From positions 1,035,025 through 1,099,024 of the forward strand of contig NZ_LMGI01000002.1 in NCBI RefSeq assembly GCF_001427105.1: a stretch of DNA of 64,000 nucleotides, in the 5' to 3' direction. The notes below the pieces were generated by a model. The model was not told the origin of the DNA. It ran no database searches and worked only from the letters and a program-made list of their open reading frames with translations. Shown piece after piece: positions 19,845-27,735 of the stretch. Position 1 is the first letter of the stretch; every line of letters starts with the position of its first letter. The stretch comes from Sphingopyxis sp. Root154 (lineage in GTDB: Bacteria > Pseudomonadota > Alphaproteobacteria > Sphingomonadales > Sphingomonadaceae). The translations under genes were made by a program, and so were the position numbers.

Positions 19845-20924
19845 TCAGCGCAGGGTAATTTCCACCGACAATCCCGTCGCTGCCGAAGTACGGCGGGTGA
19901 TATTTCGCGACGCGACGCCCCGCGCCTCCAGATAATTTTGCACGACCGCGGTCATCCGGTCGCTCGGTCCGGCGATCTCGACCCCACCGCCGCAATCGCG
20001 CGCAACCTTGCCCAGCATGTCGAGCATGCCGCGCGAATCTGGCGTGATCGCCGTCATCCCGCTGTCGAATGCGATCGGATAAGGTCCCGTGTTACAGACC
20101 GCCGAGCCCAGATCTTTCGGGACGAATGCCTCGGCCATGTCGGAGGCGACCGCCGGTGGCGGCCCCGCAGGTATCTCCACTCCCGTCGGCGCTTCGCTAT
20201 CGGCTGGCACGCCCATGGGCTGTCCGGACCAATAGGCCGAAGCCGCCCACACCAGCAGCGCGGCGCCAATCGCGCCGAGTGCAATCAGGCGGTGACGGCG
20301 CACGAACGCGGCGACATGGCCGAGCCGGGCCGGAGCGATATCGGGCGCCGCCGCTGTCGTTTCGGGACGATCGGCAATCGGTGAAGCCGCGCCTGCGACC
20401 TTGGCACCCGCGAGCGCCGCCAGCCGTTCGCGCGCCTTGCCGAGCAGCGGGTCGCCTGCATTATCCGCAACCCAGCCGCGCCACTGTCCCGCGTCGGCCG
20501 ATTGTTCGCAGCGCGCATAATCGCCCAGCCCCGGCCGTCCGACGAGGCGGCCGATCCGCGCGGCGATTTGCCGCCAGCCCTCACCCGCCTGAAAATCGGG
20601 GCGGTCGAACAGGTCTACCGTTTGTACCGAGGCGAATTCGAGCGGAGGAAGGCAGTCGTCGAGCCGTGCTGCGACCAGCCTTTCGCTCTGTCGTCCGGTG
20701 CGCGCTTCGGCGCGGATCCAGTCGCTGTCGGCCGCCAGTTCGGACCAGAGGACCAGCACTGCCCTGGCTCGGCGCACCTCGCGCTCGATCTCGCGATCGA
20801 AATCGGTGCCGGGTTCGATATGCGCGTCGAACCACACCGACAGTTTCAGGTCGACGAGCGCGTTGTAGATCGCCACGCAGCGCGCGCGCTCCTCGCGCTT
20901 GTAGCTGATGAAGACGTCGGTCAT
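19845..20924 (-). CDS. TIR-domain membrane protein with OmpA-like C-terminal region
   Basis: 359 aa. Residues 1-125 are a TIR domain: MTDVFISYKREER start, SVWFDAHIEPGTDFDREIEREV box, and LVLWSELAADSDWIRAE with the W-x3-E arrangement (Trp69, Glu73) that places the catalytic glutamate in NAD-cleaving TIR proteins. A Pro/Ala-rich linker leads to one membrane helix (about 213-232). Residues 276-359 are outside the membrane and resemble a degenerate OmpA-like domain (PIAFDSGMTAITPDSRGMLDML) lacking the usual Asp/Arg peptidoglycan-binding pair. It lies 22 nt downstream of the PycTM-like gene, in one operon. NADase activity and any defence role are inference. Confidence 0.8.
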   Translation of the reverse strand: MTDVFISYKREERARCVAIYNALVDLKLSVWFDAHIEPGTDFDREIEREVRRARAVLVLWSELAADSDWIRAEARTGRQSERLVAARLDDCLPPLEFASVQTVDLFDRPDFQAGEGWRQIAARIGRLVGRPGLGDYARCEQSADAGQWRGWVADNAGDPLLGKARERLAALAGAKVAGAASPIADRPETTAAAPDIAPARLGHVAAFVRRHRLIALGAIGAALLVWAASAYWSGQPMGVPADSEAPTGVEIPAGPPPAVASDMAEAFVPKDLGSAVCNTGPYPIAFDSGMTAITPDSRGMLDMLGKVARDCGGGVEIAGPSDRMTAVVQNYLEARGVASRNITRRTSAATGLSVEITLR

Positions 20925-20946
20925 GCCGGGACAATGCTTTGAGGGA

Positions 20947-21519
20947 TCATTTGCTCCAAAGCATCACCATCTCGACCGCGAATGCGACGAAAGTCAGCGT
21001 CAGCCCGACGACGAAAAGGCGGTACGCATAGGCAAGATAGCGATATTTGCGCCGCGCAAGCACGACGCCATTCTGGTATGTATCGCGCAGCATCGTCTCG
21101 TAGAGACCTTCCTCGGTGCGCAGGCGCGCCTTCACCGCGGCGATGAATTCATCCTCGTCCATCTGTTCGAAGCGGCCGAAGAACAGGATGTTGCTGTGAT
21201 CCTTGCCGTCCTTGTAGACGACCGGCGGCGCCTTGCCGACGCGTGGCAGAACCGCCGACACCGCGAGCAGCGCCGACAGGAAGGAAAAGGTCGCGAGGAT
21301 CGCGAGCGGTATCGCGAGCGCGCCCGCGCCGGCGCGGGCCTGCCCGATCGCGAGCGTGAAGACGACGAAGGTCGCGCCCATCAGGATCGACGCCTTTTGA
21401 TCCGCCATCTGCGACAATTGCATCGTGATCTGCTGGTTGGTGCGCACGAGGTGCACGGCGTTCGGTGGGAAGGAAATCGCCGGCAGGTCCGCCGATGTCT
21501 TTGAATCTGCGCTGTCCAT
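20947..21519 (-). CDS. PycTM-like (DUF5706-type) transmembrane protein
   Basis: 190 aa. An amphipathic N-terminal helix ends in ADQKASILMGATFVVF (residues 39-54), the D-x-KAS-rich segment typical of Pycsar transmembrane effectors (PycTM family). Helices follow at about 45-60 and 67-92, then a charged cytoplasmic stretch (EDEFIAAVKARLRTEEGLYETMLRD) and a last helix at about 165-187. In Pycsar systems such proteins open the membrane when a cyclase makes cCMP or cUMP. No cyclase gene is present nearby. First gene of a two-gene operon with the TIR protein, divergent from acp-spt. ATG at 21519 chosen for its AGGGAAG site; the longer frame runs into the divergent promoter. Confidence 0.72.
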   Translation of the reverse strand: MDSADSKTSADLPAISFPPNAVHLVRTNQQITMQLSQMADQKASILMGATFVVFTLAIGQARAGAGALAIPLAILATFSFLSALLAVSAVLPRVGKAPPVVYKDGKDHSNILFFGRFEQMDEDEFIAAVKARLRTEEGLYETMLRDTYQNGVVLARRKYRYLAYAYRLFVVGLTLTFVAFAVEMVMLWSK

Positions 21520-21669
21520 GCTTCCCTGCCCCTGCCAGCGACCCGCCACCGGGATGCCACGAAGTCCCGCGAGCGGCAAGATGCTGCCCTGTTCCCGCCG
21601 CATTCGCTTGCCAATCGGAAACCTTCGCGGCATGCCGCACGCAACTTCATTCCATATGGGACGCACCAC

Positions 21670-21906
21670 ATGAGCACCGCCCTGCGCGATCAGATTTTCG
21701 GGCTGATTGCCCCTTTCAACAAGAAGGGCGTCGAGCTGACCGATGCCACGACCTTTGCCGGCGATCTCGAATGGGACAGCCTGACGGTGATGGATTTCGT
21801 CGCCGAGGTCGAGGATACGTTCGACATCATCATCAGCATGAACATGCAGGCCGAAATCGAAACCGTCGGCCAGCTGGTCGCCGCGGTCGAGAAGCTGCAG
21901 GGCTGA
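21670..21906 (+). CDS. Acyl carrier protein for sphingolipid synthesis
   Basis: 78 aa acyl carrier protein. The phosphopantetheine attachment serine is Ser37 in EWDSLTVMDF. Unlike fatty-acid-synthesis AcpP it is placed 5 nt before the serine palmitoyltransferase gene, the arrangement known for the dedicated carrier AcpR of sphingolipid-producing alphaproteobacteria. It would deliver the acyl chain condensed with serine. Start ATG has no long leader. The 150-nt gap to the divergent PycTM-like gene holds both promoters. Confidence 0.9.
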   Translation: MSTALRDQIFGLIAPFNKKGVELTDATTFAGDLEWDSLTVMDFVAEVEDTFDIIISMNMQAEIETVGQLVAAVEKLQG

Positions 21907-21911
21907 CGGCG

Positions 21912-23114
21912 ATGAGCGATCTCTTCTCGAAATTCGACCCGCTGATCCAGCAGCGCGAGGATCTGCTCGCGACCGGGGTTACCGATCCGTATAATCTGGT
22001 GATGGAAAAGGTGATCTCGCCGACCGTCGCGATCTGCAACGGGCGCGAGACGATCCTGCTCGGCACCTATAATTATATGGGCATGACCTTCGACGAGGAT
22101 GTCATCGCCGCGGGCAAGGATGCGCTCGACAAATTCGGCAGCGGCACCACCGGCAGCCGGGTGCTCAACGGCACCTATCAGGGGCACAAGGAGTGCGAGG
22201 ACGCGCTGAAAGAATTCTACGCCATGGACCATGCCATGGTGTTTTCGACCGGATATCAGGCGAACCTCGGCATCATTTCGACGATCGCGGGCAAGGGCGA
22301 CTATGTCATCCTCGACATCGACAGCCATGCGTCGATCTATGACGGATGCGCGATGGGCAATGCCGAAATCGTTGCTTTCCGCCACAATGACGTCGAAGCG
22401 CTCGAAAAGCGCCTGAAGCGCCTGCCCCCCGAAGCGGGCAAGCTCGTCGTGCTCGAAGGCGTCTATTCGATGCTCGGCGACGTCGCGCCGCTGAAGGAAA
22501 TGATCCGCGTTTCGAAGGAAGCCGGCGCGATGGTGCTCGTCGACGAGGCGCATTCGATGGGCTTCATCGGCGAGAATGGCCGCGGCGTCGCGGAAGCGCA
22601 GGGCGTGCTCGACGACGTCGACTTCGTCATCGGCACCTTTTCAAAGAGCGTCGGCACCGTCGGCGGTTTCTGTGTGTCGAACCATCCGAAATTCGAAATC
22701 CTGCGGCTCGTCTGCCGCCCGTACGTCTTCACCGCCTCGCTGCCGCCGAGCGTCGTCGCGACCGCGGCGACGAGCATCCGCAAGCTGATGCACGGGTCGA
22801 ACAAGCGCGCGCACCTGTGGGAAAATTCGAAGGTTTTGCACAAGGGCCTGCGCGACCTCGGTTTTCAGCTCGGCACCGAAGAGCCGCAGTCGGCGATCAT
22901 CGCGGTGATCATGCCCGACCTCGAACGCGGCGCGATGATGTGGGAAGCGCTGCTCGAGGAAGGGCTTTACGTCAATCTCGCGCGCCCGCCCGCGACCCCC
23001 GCGGGCATGACCTTGCTGCGCTGCTCGCTGTGCGCCGAGCACAGTATCGAACAGGTTGGCGAGATCCTCGGCCGGTTCGAGCGCGCGGGCCAGCGCGTCG
23101 GCATCATCGGCTGA
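21912..23114 (+). CDS. spt: Serine palmitoyltransferase
   Basis: 400 aa soluble, PLP-dependent alpha-oxoamine synthase that condenses L-serine with an acyl thioester to 3-ketosphinganine, the first step of sphingolipid synthesis. Visible: GTYNYMGM start of the fold, SGTTGSRVLNGTY, DSHAS with the His (139) that stacks on PLP, DEAHSMG (Asp211, His214), and the Schiff-base lysine Lys245 in GTFSKSVGTVGGF. It matches the Sphingomonas enzyme very well in length and motifs. Translationally close to the acyl carrier gene, which supports its use of acyl-ACP. Confidence 0.95.
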   Translation: MSDLFSKFDPLIQQREDLLATGVTDPYNLVMEKVISPTVAICNGRETILLGTYNYMGMTFDEDVIAAGKDALDKFGSGTTGSRVLNGTYQGHKECEDALKEFYAMDHAMVFSTGYQANLGIISTIAGKGDYVILDIDSHASIYDGCAMGNAEIVAFRHNDVEALEKRLKRLPPEAGKLVVLEGVYSMLGDVAPLKEMIRVSKEAGAMVLVDEAHSMGFIGENGRGVAEAQGVLDDVDFVIGTFSKSVGTVGGFCVSNHPKFEILRLVCRPYVFTASLPPSVVATAATSIRKLMHGSNKRAHLWENSKVLHKGLRDLGFQLGTEEPQSAIIAVIMPDLERGAMMWEALLEEGLYVNLARPPATPAGMTLLRCSLCAEHSIEQVGEILGRFERAGQRVGIIG

Positions 23115-23227
23115 ACCGAGGTCATCCGCCGACCAGCGGATTCCTTTTCGGGGCGAGTTGAAGCGGTGTTAGAACAGCGGCGGCTTCGGTGCTTTGCGGC
23201 GCCGTGCTTGTCCGGTAAGAGAAACAC

Positions 23228-25189
23228 GTGTTCGAGCGGGATGGCGATAGCGAAAATGACGGCCGGCGGGAGCGTGTACGCTTCTGGCTGACGATCGTCC
23301 TCGGTGCGATCCTGACCGGTGTGGTCGGGGCGCTCGTGCTGCTGCTTGCGCGCGCCAACGACAATTACGACCGCTCGCTCGGCTGGCAGACGCAGAGCAT
23401 GGAAGTCATTTCGCAAACGCGGTCGGTCGACGCCGCGATCGCGCGCGCCGAGGCGTCGCTTGGCCGCTTCGCGGTCGGGCTGCAGAAAGAGGACGGGCGC
23501 GTTTATGAATATCAGTGGGGGCGCGCGCGGCAGTTTCTCGCCCAATTGCGGCGCAACGTCCGCGACAATCCGAAACAGATGGCGCTGGTCGAACAGCTGA
23601 CGCGCGAAATGGACAGCCGCGGAGCGCAGCTCGGCGACGCGGCGCTCAGCGCCAACTACAACCAGACCGTCGCGGCCATTTCGAAATATTACGCGGCCGG
23701 CAAAGGTCAGGGCGTCAGCCAGATCGACAAGCTGCTCAGCGAAATCATCGCGAACGAGCGCGCGTTGCTGCGCGAGCGCAACCGGCTTGCCGTGGCCGAT
23801 CGCGCCAGCCTCAACCAGGCGATCCTGCTCTTTTCGTTACTCGGAGCGGGCGCCGCAGTCATCGCGATCGGCACGACCTTCTCTTTGATCCGCGCCGAAG
23901 GCGAGCGGCGGCTCGCGCGGAACGAGCAGCTGTTCGAGAGCGACCGTGCGATGCAGCTCGAAGCGGCGGTCGAAGAACGAACCGCCGAACTTGCGCACGC
24001 GAACGACGCGCTGCGCGGCGAAATGATCGAGCGTGAAGCCGCCGAGGCGCAGCTGCGCCAGGCGCAAAAGATGGAGGCGGTCGGCCAGCTGACGGGCGGC
24101 ATCGCGCATGATTTCAACAATATGCTGGCCGTCGTCGTCGGCGGGCTCGAATTGGCGCAACGATCCCCCGAAAAGGCGCCGCGCCACCTCGCCAACGCGC
24201 TCGACGGCGCCAATCGCGCCGCCGACCTGACCCGCCGGCTGCTGACCTTCGCCCGGTCGGAACCCGCGCGGCCCGAGATGGTCGCGATCGACGAATGCAT
24301 CACGAGCTTTGCCGAGCTGATCGAACGCACGATCGGCGACCGGATCGCGCTGACGCTCGACCTGCAGGCCCCGGGCCTTGCCTGCTGGGTCGACCGGCAG
24401 CAATTCGAAAATGCGCTGCTCAACCTTGCGGTCAATGCGCGCGATGCGATGAACAGCCATGGTTCGCTCACGATCCAGACGCTCGACGACGGCGAAGGCA
24501 AAGCGCTCGCGGTGCAGGTGATCGACACCGGATGCGGCATGTCACCCGAAGTGCTCGAACGCGTGTTCGACCCCTTTTACACGACCAAGCCCGCGGGCCA
24601 GGGCACCGGGCTCGGCATGAGCCAGGTCTTCGCCTTCTGCCGCCAGTCGGGCGGCGAAGTGCAGCTTTCATCGACCGAGGGCGAAGGCACCAGCGTCGCG
24701 ATGCTGCTGCCGATCGCCAAGCCGGAGGCCGATGCGGCCACCGAAACGTTGCCCGGCGATGCCGACGGCCCCGCGTCGCCCGCCGACGCCCTTAGCATCC
24801 TTGTCGTCGAGGACGACGAACGCGTCCTCGCGGCGACGGTCGATGCGGTCAGCGAGCTGGGCCATAGTGTGGTCGCCTGCGGCAACCCGCTCGACGCCGA
24901 AGCCTTGGTCGAGCGGCGGCTGGCGGAGGGAGAGGGCGGCTTCGACCTGATCCTGTCCGACGTGCTGATGCCCCAGCTCACCGGCCCCGAAATGGTCGCG
25001 CAGCTGAAACAGCGCTGGCCCGACCTGTCGGTGCTGTTCGTGACCGGCTATGCCGGCGACGCGAGCGAGGTCGAAAGCTTCGGCGACCATGATGTGCTGC
25101 GCAAACCCTTCACCCTGACCGCGCTCGACCAGGCCATCCGCCGGCGCGGCGAGGCGCGGTCGACCGAAGGACAGCGGCTCGCGAGCTGA
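23228..25189 (+). CDS. Hybrid sensor histidine kinase (CHASE3-like, HisKA, HATPase, receiver)
   Basis: 653 aa inner-membrane kinase. Two membrane helices (about 20-41 and 198-221) enclose a helical CHASE3-like sensor. A coiled coil leads to the dimerisation domain with the phospho-accepting His294 in GGIAHDFNNMLA, then an ATPase domain (NLAVNARDAM, DTGCGMSPEV, GTGLGMSQVF) and a C-terminal receiver with Asp578 in LILSDVLMPQLTG. The receiver ends with the usual KPF Lys. No output regulator gene is adjacent, so it is an orphan. Start codon is GTG. Its position right after spt may be coincidental. Confidence 0.92.
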   Translation: MFERDGDSENDGRRERVRFWLTIVLGAILTGVVGALVLLLARANDNYDRSLGWQTQSMEVISQTRSVDAAIARAEASLGRFAVGLQKEDGRVYEYQWGRARQFLAQLRRNVRDNPKQMALVEQLTREMDSRGAQLGDAALSANYNQTVAAISKYYAAGKGQGVSQIDKLLSEIIANERALLRERNRLAVADRASLNQAILLFSLLGAGAAVIAIGTTFSLIRAEGERRLARNEQLFESDRAMQLEAAVEERTAELAHANDALRGEMIEREAAEAQLRQAQKMEAVGQLTGGIAHDFNNMLAVVVGGLELAQRSPEKAPRHLANALDGANRAADLTRRLLTFARSEPARPEMVAIDECITSFAELIERTIGDRIALTLDLQAPGLACWVDRQQFENALLNLAVNARDAMNSHGSLTIQTLDDGEGKALAVQVIDTGCGMSPEVLERVFDPFYTTKPAGQGTGLGMSQVFAFCRQSGGEVQLSSTEGEGTSVAMLLPIAKPEADAATETLPGDADGPASPADALSILVVEDDERVLAATVDAVSELGHSVVACGNPLDAEALVERRLAEGEGGFDLILSDVLMPQLTGPEMVAQLKQRWPDLSVLFVTGYAGDASEVESFGDHDVLRKPFTLTALDQAIRRRGEARSTEGQRLAS

Positions 25190-25222
25190 TTTTCGTTTGC
25201 CGCATTTTCCGGGTGAAAATGC

Positions 25223-26083
25223 TTAGCGGATCGCCCCGCTCTTCATCAGGCGCGGCACCAGCGTTAGTGCGGCGACGAGCGGCCAGCGGCGCTGCCACGG
25301 CTTGATCTCGATCTTGGTCCCCGCGTGGCGGTTGATCTTCCATGCCAGATAATCGATCCCGCCCGCATAGGTCAGGCTGGCCTTGGCGAGCCGCGCGATG
25401 CTGAGCGCCTTGCCCTCCATCCGCCGCCGCGCCCAGCCGCCGGCGCGGGCATCGGCCGGGATCGCGGCGATCGCGGGAACGCTGAACCGCTCATAGCGCC
25501 CCGCATCGGCGTCGACCACCGACTGCGCGCGGCTCGCGCGCTCGGCGCGCAGTTCGACCGAGTATGTGAGCGAAAAGGCGCGCCGCCACCAATCGAGCGG
25601 CGCTTCACCATCGACCCGGCCCGCCGCAGCGAGCAGCGTCGGCGCGGCGCGCGCCACCGCCGCGACGGCCCGATCGCGCGCGGTATCGTCGACCGCCCAC
25701 ACGAGGCGCGACGGCTGCGCAAAGCGCGCCCACACGGACACGTTGCGCGTCTCCGCGCCGTTCAGACGGTCGAAATCGGCTTCGCTGAGTACCGCATATT
25801 TGGCGATCAGCCCGCCCGACTGGAAAGGGAAGACGTTGGGCGGGATCAGGCGGTTGGCGGCCGCCATCCAGCGTTTGGGATAAGCGTCGCTATAGTCCGA
25901 CACGATCAGGTAGAAATCAAGCATCAGCCCGTCGAGCTCGCTCTCGCGCAGGCAGCTGCCGTAAAACAGCACCGCGCGCGCGCTGCCGGGATATTGGGCG
26001 GCGATCGCCGCTGCCATCGCGGCGGCGCGCGGGTCTACGGGGACCGCCAGTTCGGCACGGACCAGATCGATCAGGTCGGACAC
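25223..26083 (-). CDS. Nucleotidyltransferase-fold protein, possibly lipid-related (Tam41-like)
   Basis: 286 aa, soluble. Near the N-terminus AVLFYGSCLRESELDGLMLDFYLIVSD has the Gly-Ser followed by spaced acidic residues of a nucleotidyltransferase active site (GS at 42-43, Asp51/Asp56). The rest (IAKYAVLSEADF, then WWRRAFSLTYSVELR and a basic C-terminus) recalls the Tam41 type of CDP-diacylglycerol synthase, which I offer only tentatively. It starts 10 nt after a diacylglycerol-kinase-family gene, so the two probably act together on a lipid head group. Activity is not established by the sequence alone. Confidence 0.6.
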   Translation of the reverse strand: MSDLIDLVRAELAVPVDPRAAAMAAAIAAQYPGSARAVLFYGSCLRESELDGLMLDFYLIVSDYSDAYPKRWMAAANRLIPPNVFPFQSGGLIAKYAVLSEADFDRLNGAETRNVSVWARFAQPSRLVWAVDDTARDRAVAAVARAAPTLLAAAGRVDGEAPLDWWRRAFSLTYSVELRAERASRAQSVVDADAGRYERFSVPAIAAIPADARAGGWARRRMEGKALSIARLAKASLTYAGGIDYLAWKINRHAGTKIEIKPWQRRWPLVAALTLVPRLMKSGAIR

Positions 26084-26093
26084 GCGCGGGGAC

Positions 26094-27068
26094 TCAGGCC
26101 GCGAGGCGCAGGAACGGAACCGGCTGCGTCGAGGTCAGGATGATCGGCATGCCGTGCTTGGCCTGAAAGATTTCGCCGTCGAGGATGACGTTCGAGCGCT
26201 CACCCTCGATGCGAATTTCGTCGCCCTGCTGAAAATGCACGCCGTCGAGTTGGTTCTGCCCGAGCGTGCCGCGCCAGGTCGCGCCGAGCATGCGAAACAC
26301 CGCGCCGACATTGCTGTCGGTCGCGAGCAATTTCATATGGCCGTTGGTGCCGCCGCCGTCGCTCGTACGGATGCTGAGCAGCAATTTTTCCAGAGTGGTG
26401 ACGATCAGCAGCGAGAATTTGCCTTTGAATTCGCCCTGACGGATCAGCGACACGGTCATGTTTTCGGGCTTGGGCGGCAGGCGGCCGCCGCCGATCCCGA
26501 AGATGATCGCGAACAGCCCGAGGATCGCCGCGAGGAAATGCGAAATTCCGTTCGGCAGGCCGAGCGGGTAGATGCGGTTGCGGCAATAGAGCATCACGTC
26601 GGCAAGATAGGCGCCGCCGAGGAACATGCCGAGCACCGGCCGCGCTTCGCCGCCGCTGTCGAGCGAGATCAGCTGGCGTTCGATCACATGATCTTCGAGC
26701 CGGCCGCTCGCGACGAGTTCGAGCACGCGCTCCAGCGCCTTGATCGGATCGCCCTCGGCGCCGAGATCGAGCGCGATGAGGTTGGTCTTGCCGTTGGGCA
26801 GCACCGCGACCGGCGGCGGCGAGCCGCCGAAATGGTCGCCCGAATAAATCTCGGTCAGCGCGGCCTGGACCGTGCCGTCGCCGCCGTTGATCACGACGAC
26901 GCGCGGGCCGACCATCGCCATGGTGCGAATGGCCTTTTCGATCTGGTCGACGTCCTCTACCTCATAATGAAAGATGTCGGGGTGCGCCGCGCAATATTCG
27001 CGAACCCGCGGCAACAGCGAGCGGTTGCCCGTGGAGCGCGGATTCGAAAGGAGCGCGACGCTTGCCAT
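26094..27068 (-). CDS. Diacylglycerol kinase family lipid kinase (candidate ceramide kinase)
   Basis: 324 aa. The DAGK catalytic domain begins at the N-terminus (VALLSNPRSTGN) and carries the ATP-loop GGDGT at 62-66, PNGKTNLIALDLG and a C-terminal LDGE(I/V)F-like segment (VILDGEIFQAK). These enzymes phosphorylate diacylglycerol or related lipids such as sphingosine and ceramide. In Caulobacter a DAGK-family ceramide kinase lies beside the sphingolipid genes. The same neighbourhood here makes ceramide a reasonable substrate, but diacylglycerol is not excluded. Part of an operon with the DUF2141 gene upstream and the nucleotidyltransferase-like gene downstream. Confidence 0.82.
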   Translation of the reverse strand: MASVALLSNPRSTGNRSLLPRVREYCAAHPDIFHYEVEDVDQIEKAIRTMAMVGPRVVVINGGDGTVQAALTEIYSGDHFGGSPPPVAVLPNGKTNLIALDLGAEGDPIKALERVLELVASGRLEDHVIERQLISLDSGGEARPVLGMFLGGAYLADVMLYCRNRIYPLGLPNGISHFLAAILGLFAIIFGIGGGRLPPKPENMTVSLIRQGEFKGKFSLLIVTTLEKLLLSIRTSDGGGTNGHMKLLATDSNVGAVFRMLGATWRGTLGQNQLDGVHFQQGDEIRIEGERSNVILDGEIFQAKHGMPIILTSTQPVPFLRLAA

Positions 27069-27086
27069 ATAATCCCTAAAGTCTCT

Positions 27087-27602
27087 CTATTCGACGGGGT
27101 CGAAGGACAGGCCGTTGACATAGTTCAGCACGACCGGAACGCGCTTGGTGGCGCCGCCGACCGCGAAACTGACCGTTGCCAATTTGGGCTTCCGCTTGAA
27201 GATGAAGTCGCTGACCTTCATGTCGGGATTGCCCGACAGGCCCGCGCCATCGCTGCGGTCCGACTTGCCGTTGCCGTTCATGTCGTGCCGCACCGAAATG
27301 ACGTAGCTGCCCTGCTGCTTCACAGGCACACAGACCGACATCGTGCCGGCGCGCGACACGGGCACATCGACGCGTTCGAGCCATTTGCGCTTTTCGAGAT
27401 AGCTGCTGTTCGCGCTGTAAATCTGCACGCGCACGGTTCCCGTACGCTGCTTGAAACCGCGCACGTCGACCTGGACGGCGGTGGCGTTGCTGTTGCACAG
27501 CGCGGCGCTCGGACCCAGCGCGGCACCCTGCGCCGCGACGGGCGCGATCAGCGCTCCGGCAGCACCGGCGCCAAGCAGTCCGGCGAGAAACATTTTCGAC
27601 AT
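27087..27602 (-). CDS. Secreted DUF2141 domain protein
   Basis: 171 aa with a Sec signal peptide (MSKMFLAGLLGAGAAGALIAPVAAQG). The mature domain contains the marker of DUF2141 proteins, SVRHDMNGNGKSDRSDGAGLSGNP, with Asp/Asn spacing that looks like a calcium loop. Periplasmic; function unknown. The ATG at 27602 has GGAGG upstream. An upstream in-frame extension is rejected because it would bury the signal peptide. It is first in an operon with the lipid kinase (18 nt gap) and divergent from lptF. Confidence 0.82.
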   Translation of the reverse strand: MSKMFLAGLLGAGAAGALIAPVAAQGAALGPSAALCNSNATAVQVDVRGFKQRTGTVRVQIYSANSSYLEKRKWLERVDVPVSRAGTMSVCVPVKQQGSYVISVRHDMNGNGKSDRSDGAGLSGNPDMKVSDFIFKRKPKLATVSFAVGGATKRVPVVLNYVNGLSFDPVE

Positions 27603-27735
27603 GACCTCAAAACCTCCAGAGGCTATAGCCATCCCAGCAAGCGCAAAAGCGCACGCTGACACGGGTCCCTGTCGCCCTTGAATCGACATATCGGAAACAA
27701 CTGCGGCCAAATCATGGTGATGGGGCGACCAAAGA

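Noticed and set aside
20054..20284. Small frames inside the TIR gene
   Set aside because: Arg/Pro-rich shadow frames without ribosome site or domain.
19845..21519. A complete Pycsar or CBASS system
   Set aside because: Effector-type genes are present, but I find no cyclase or nucleotide-sensor gene on either side, so the full system is not claimed.
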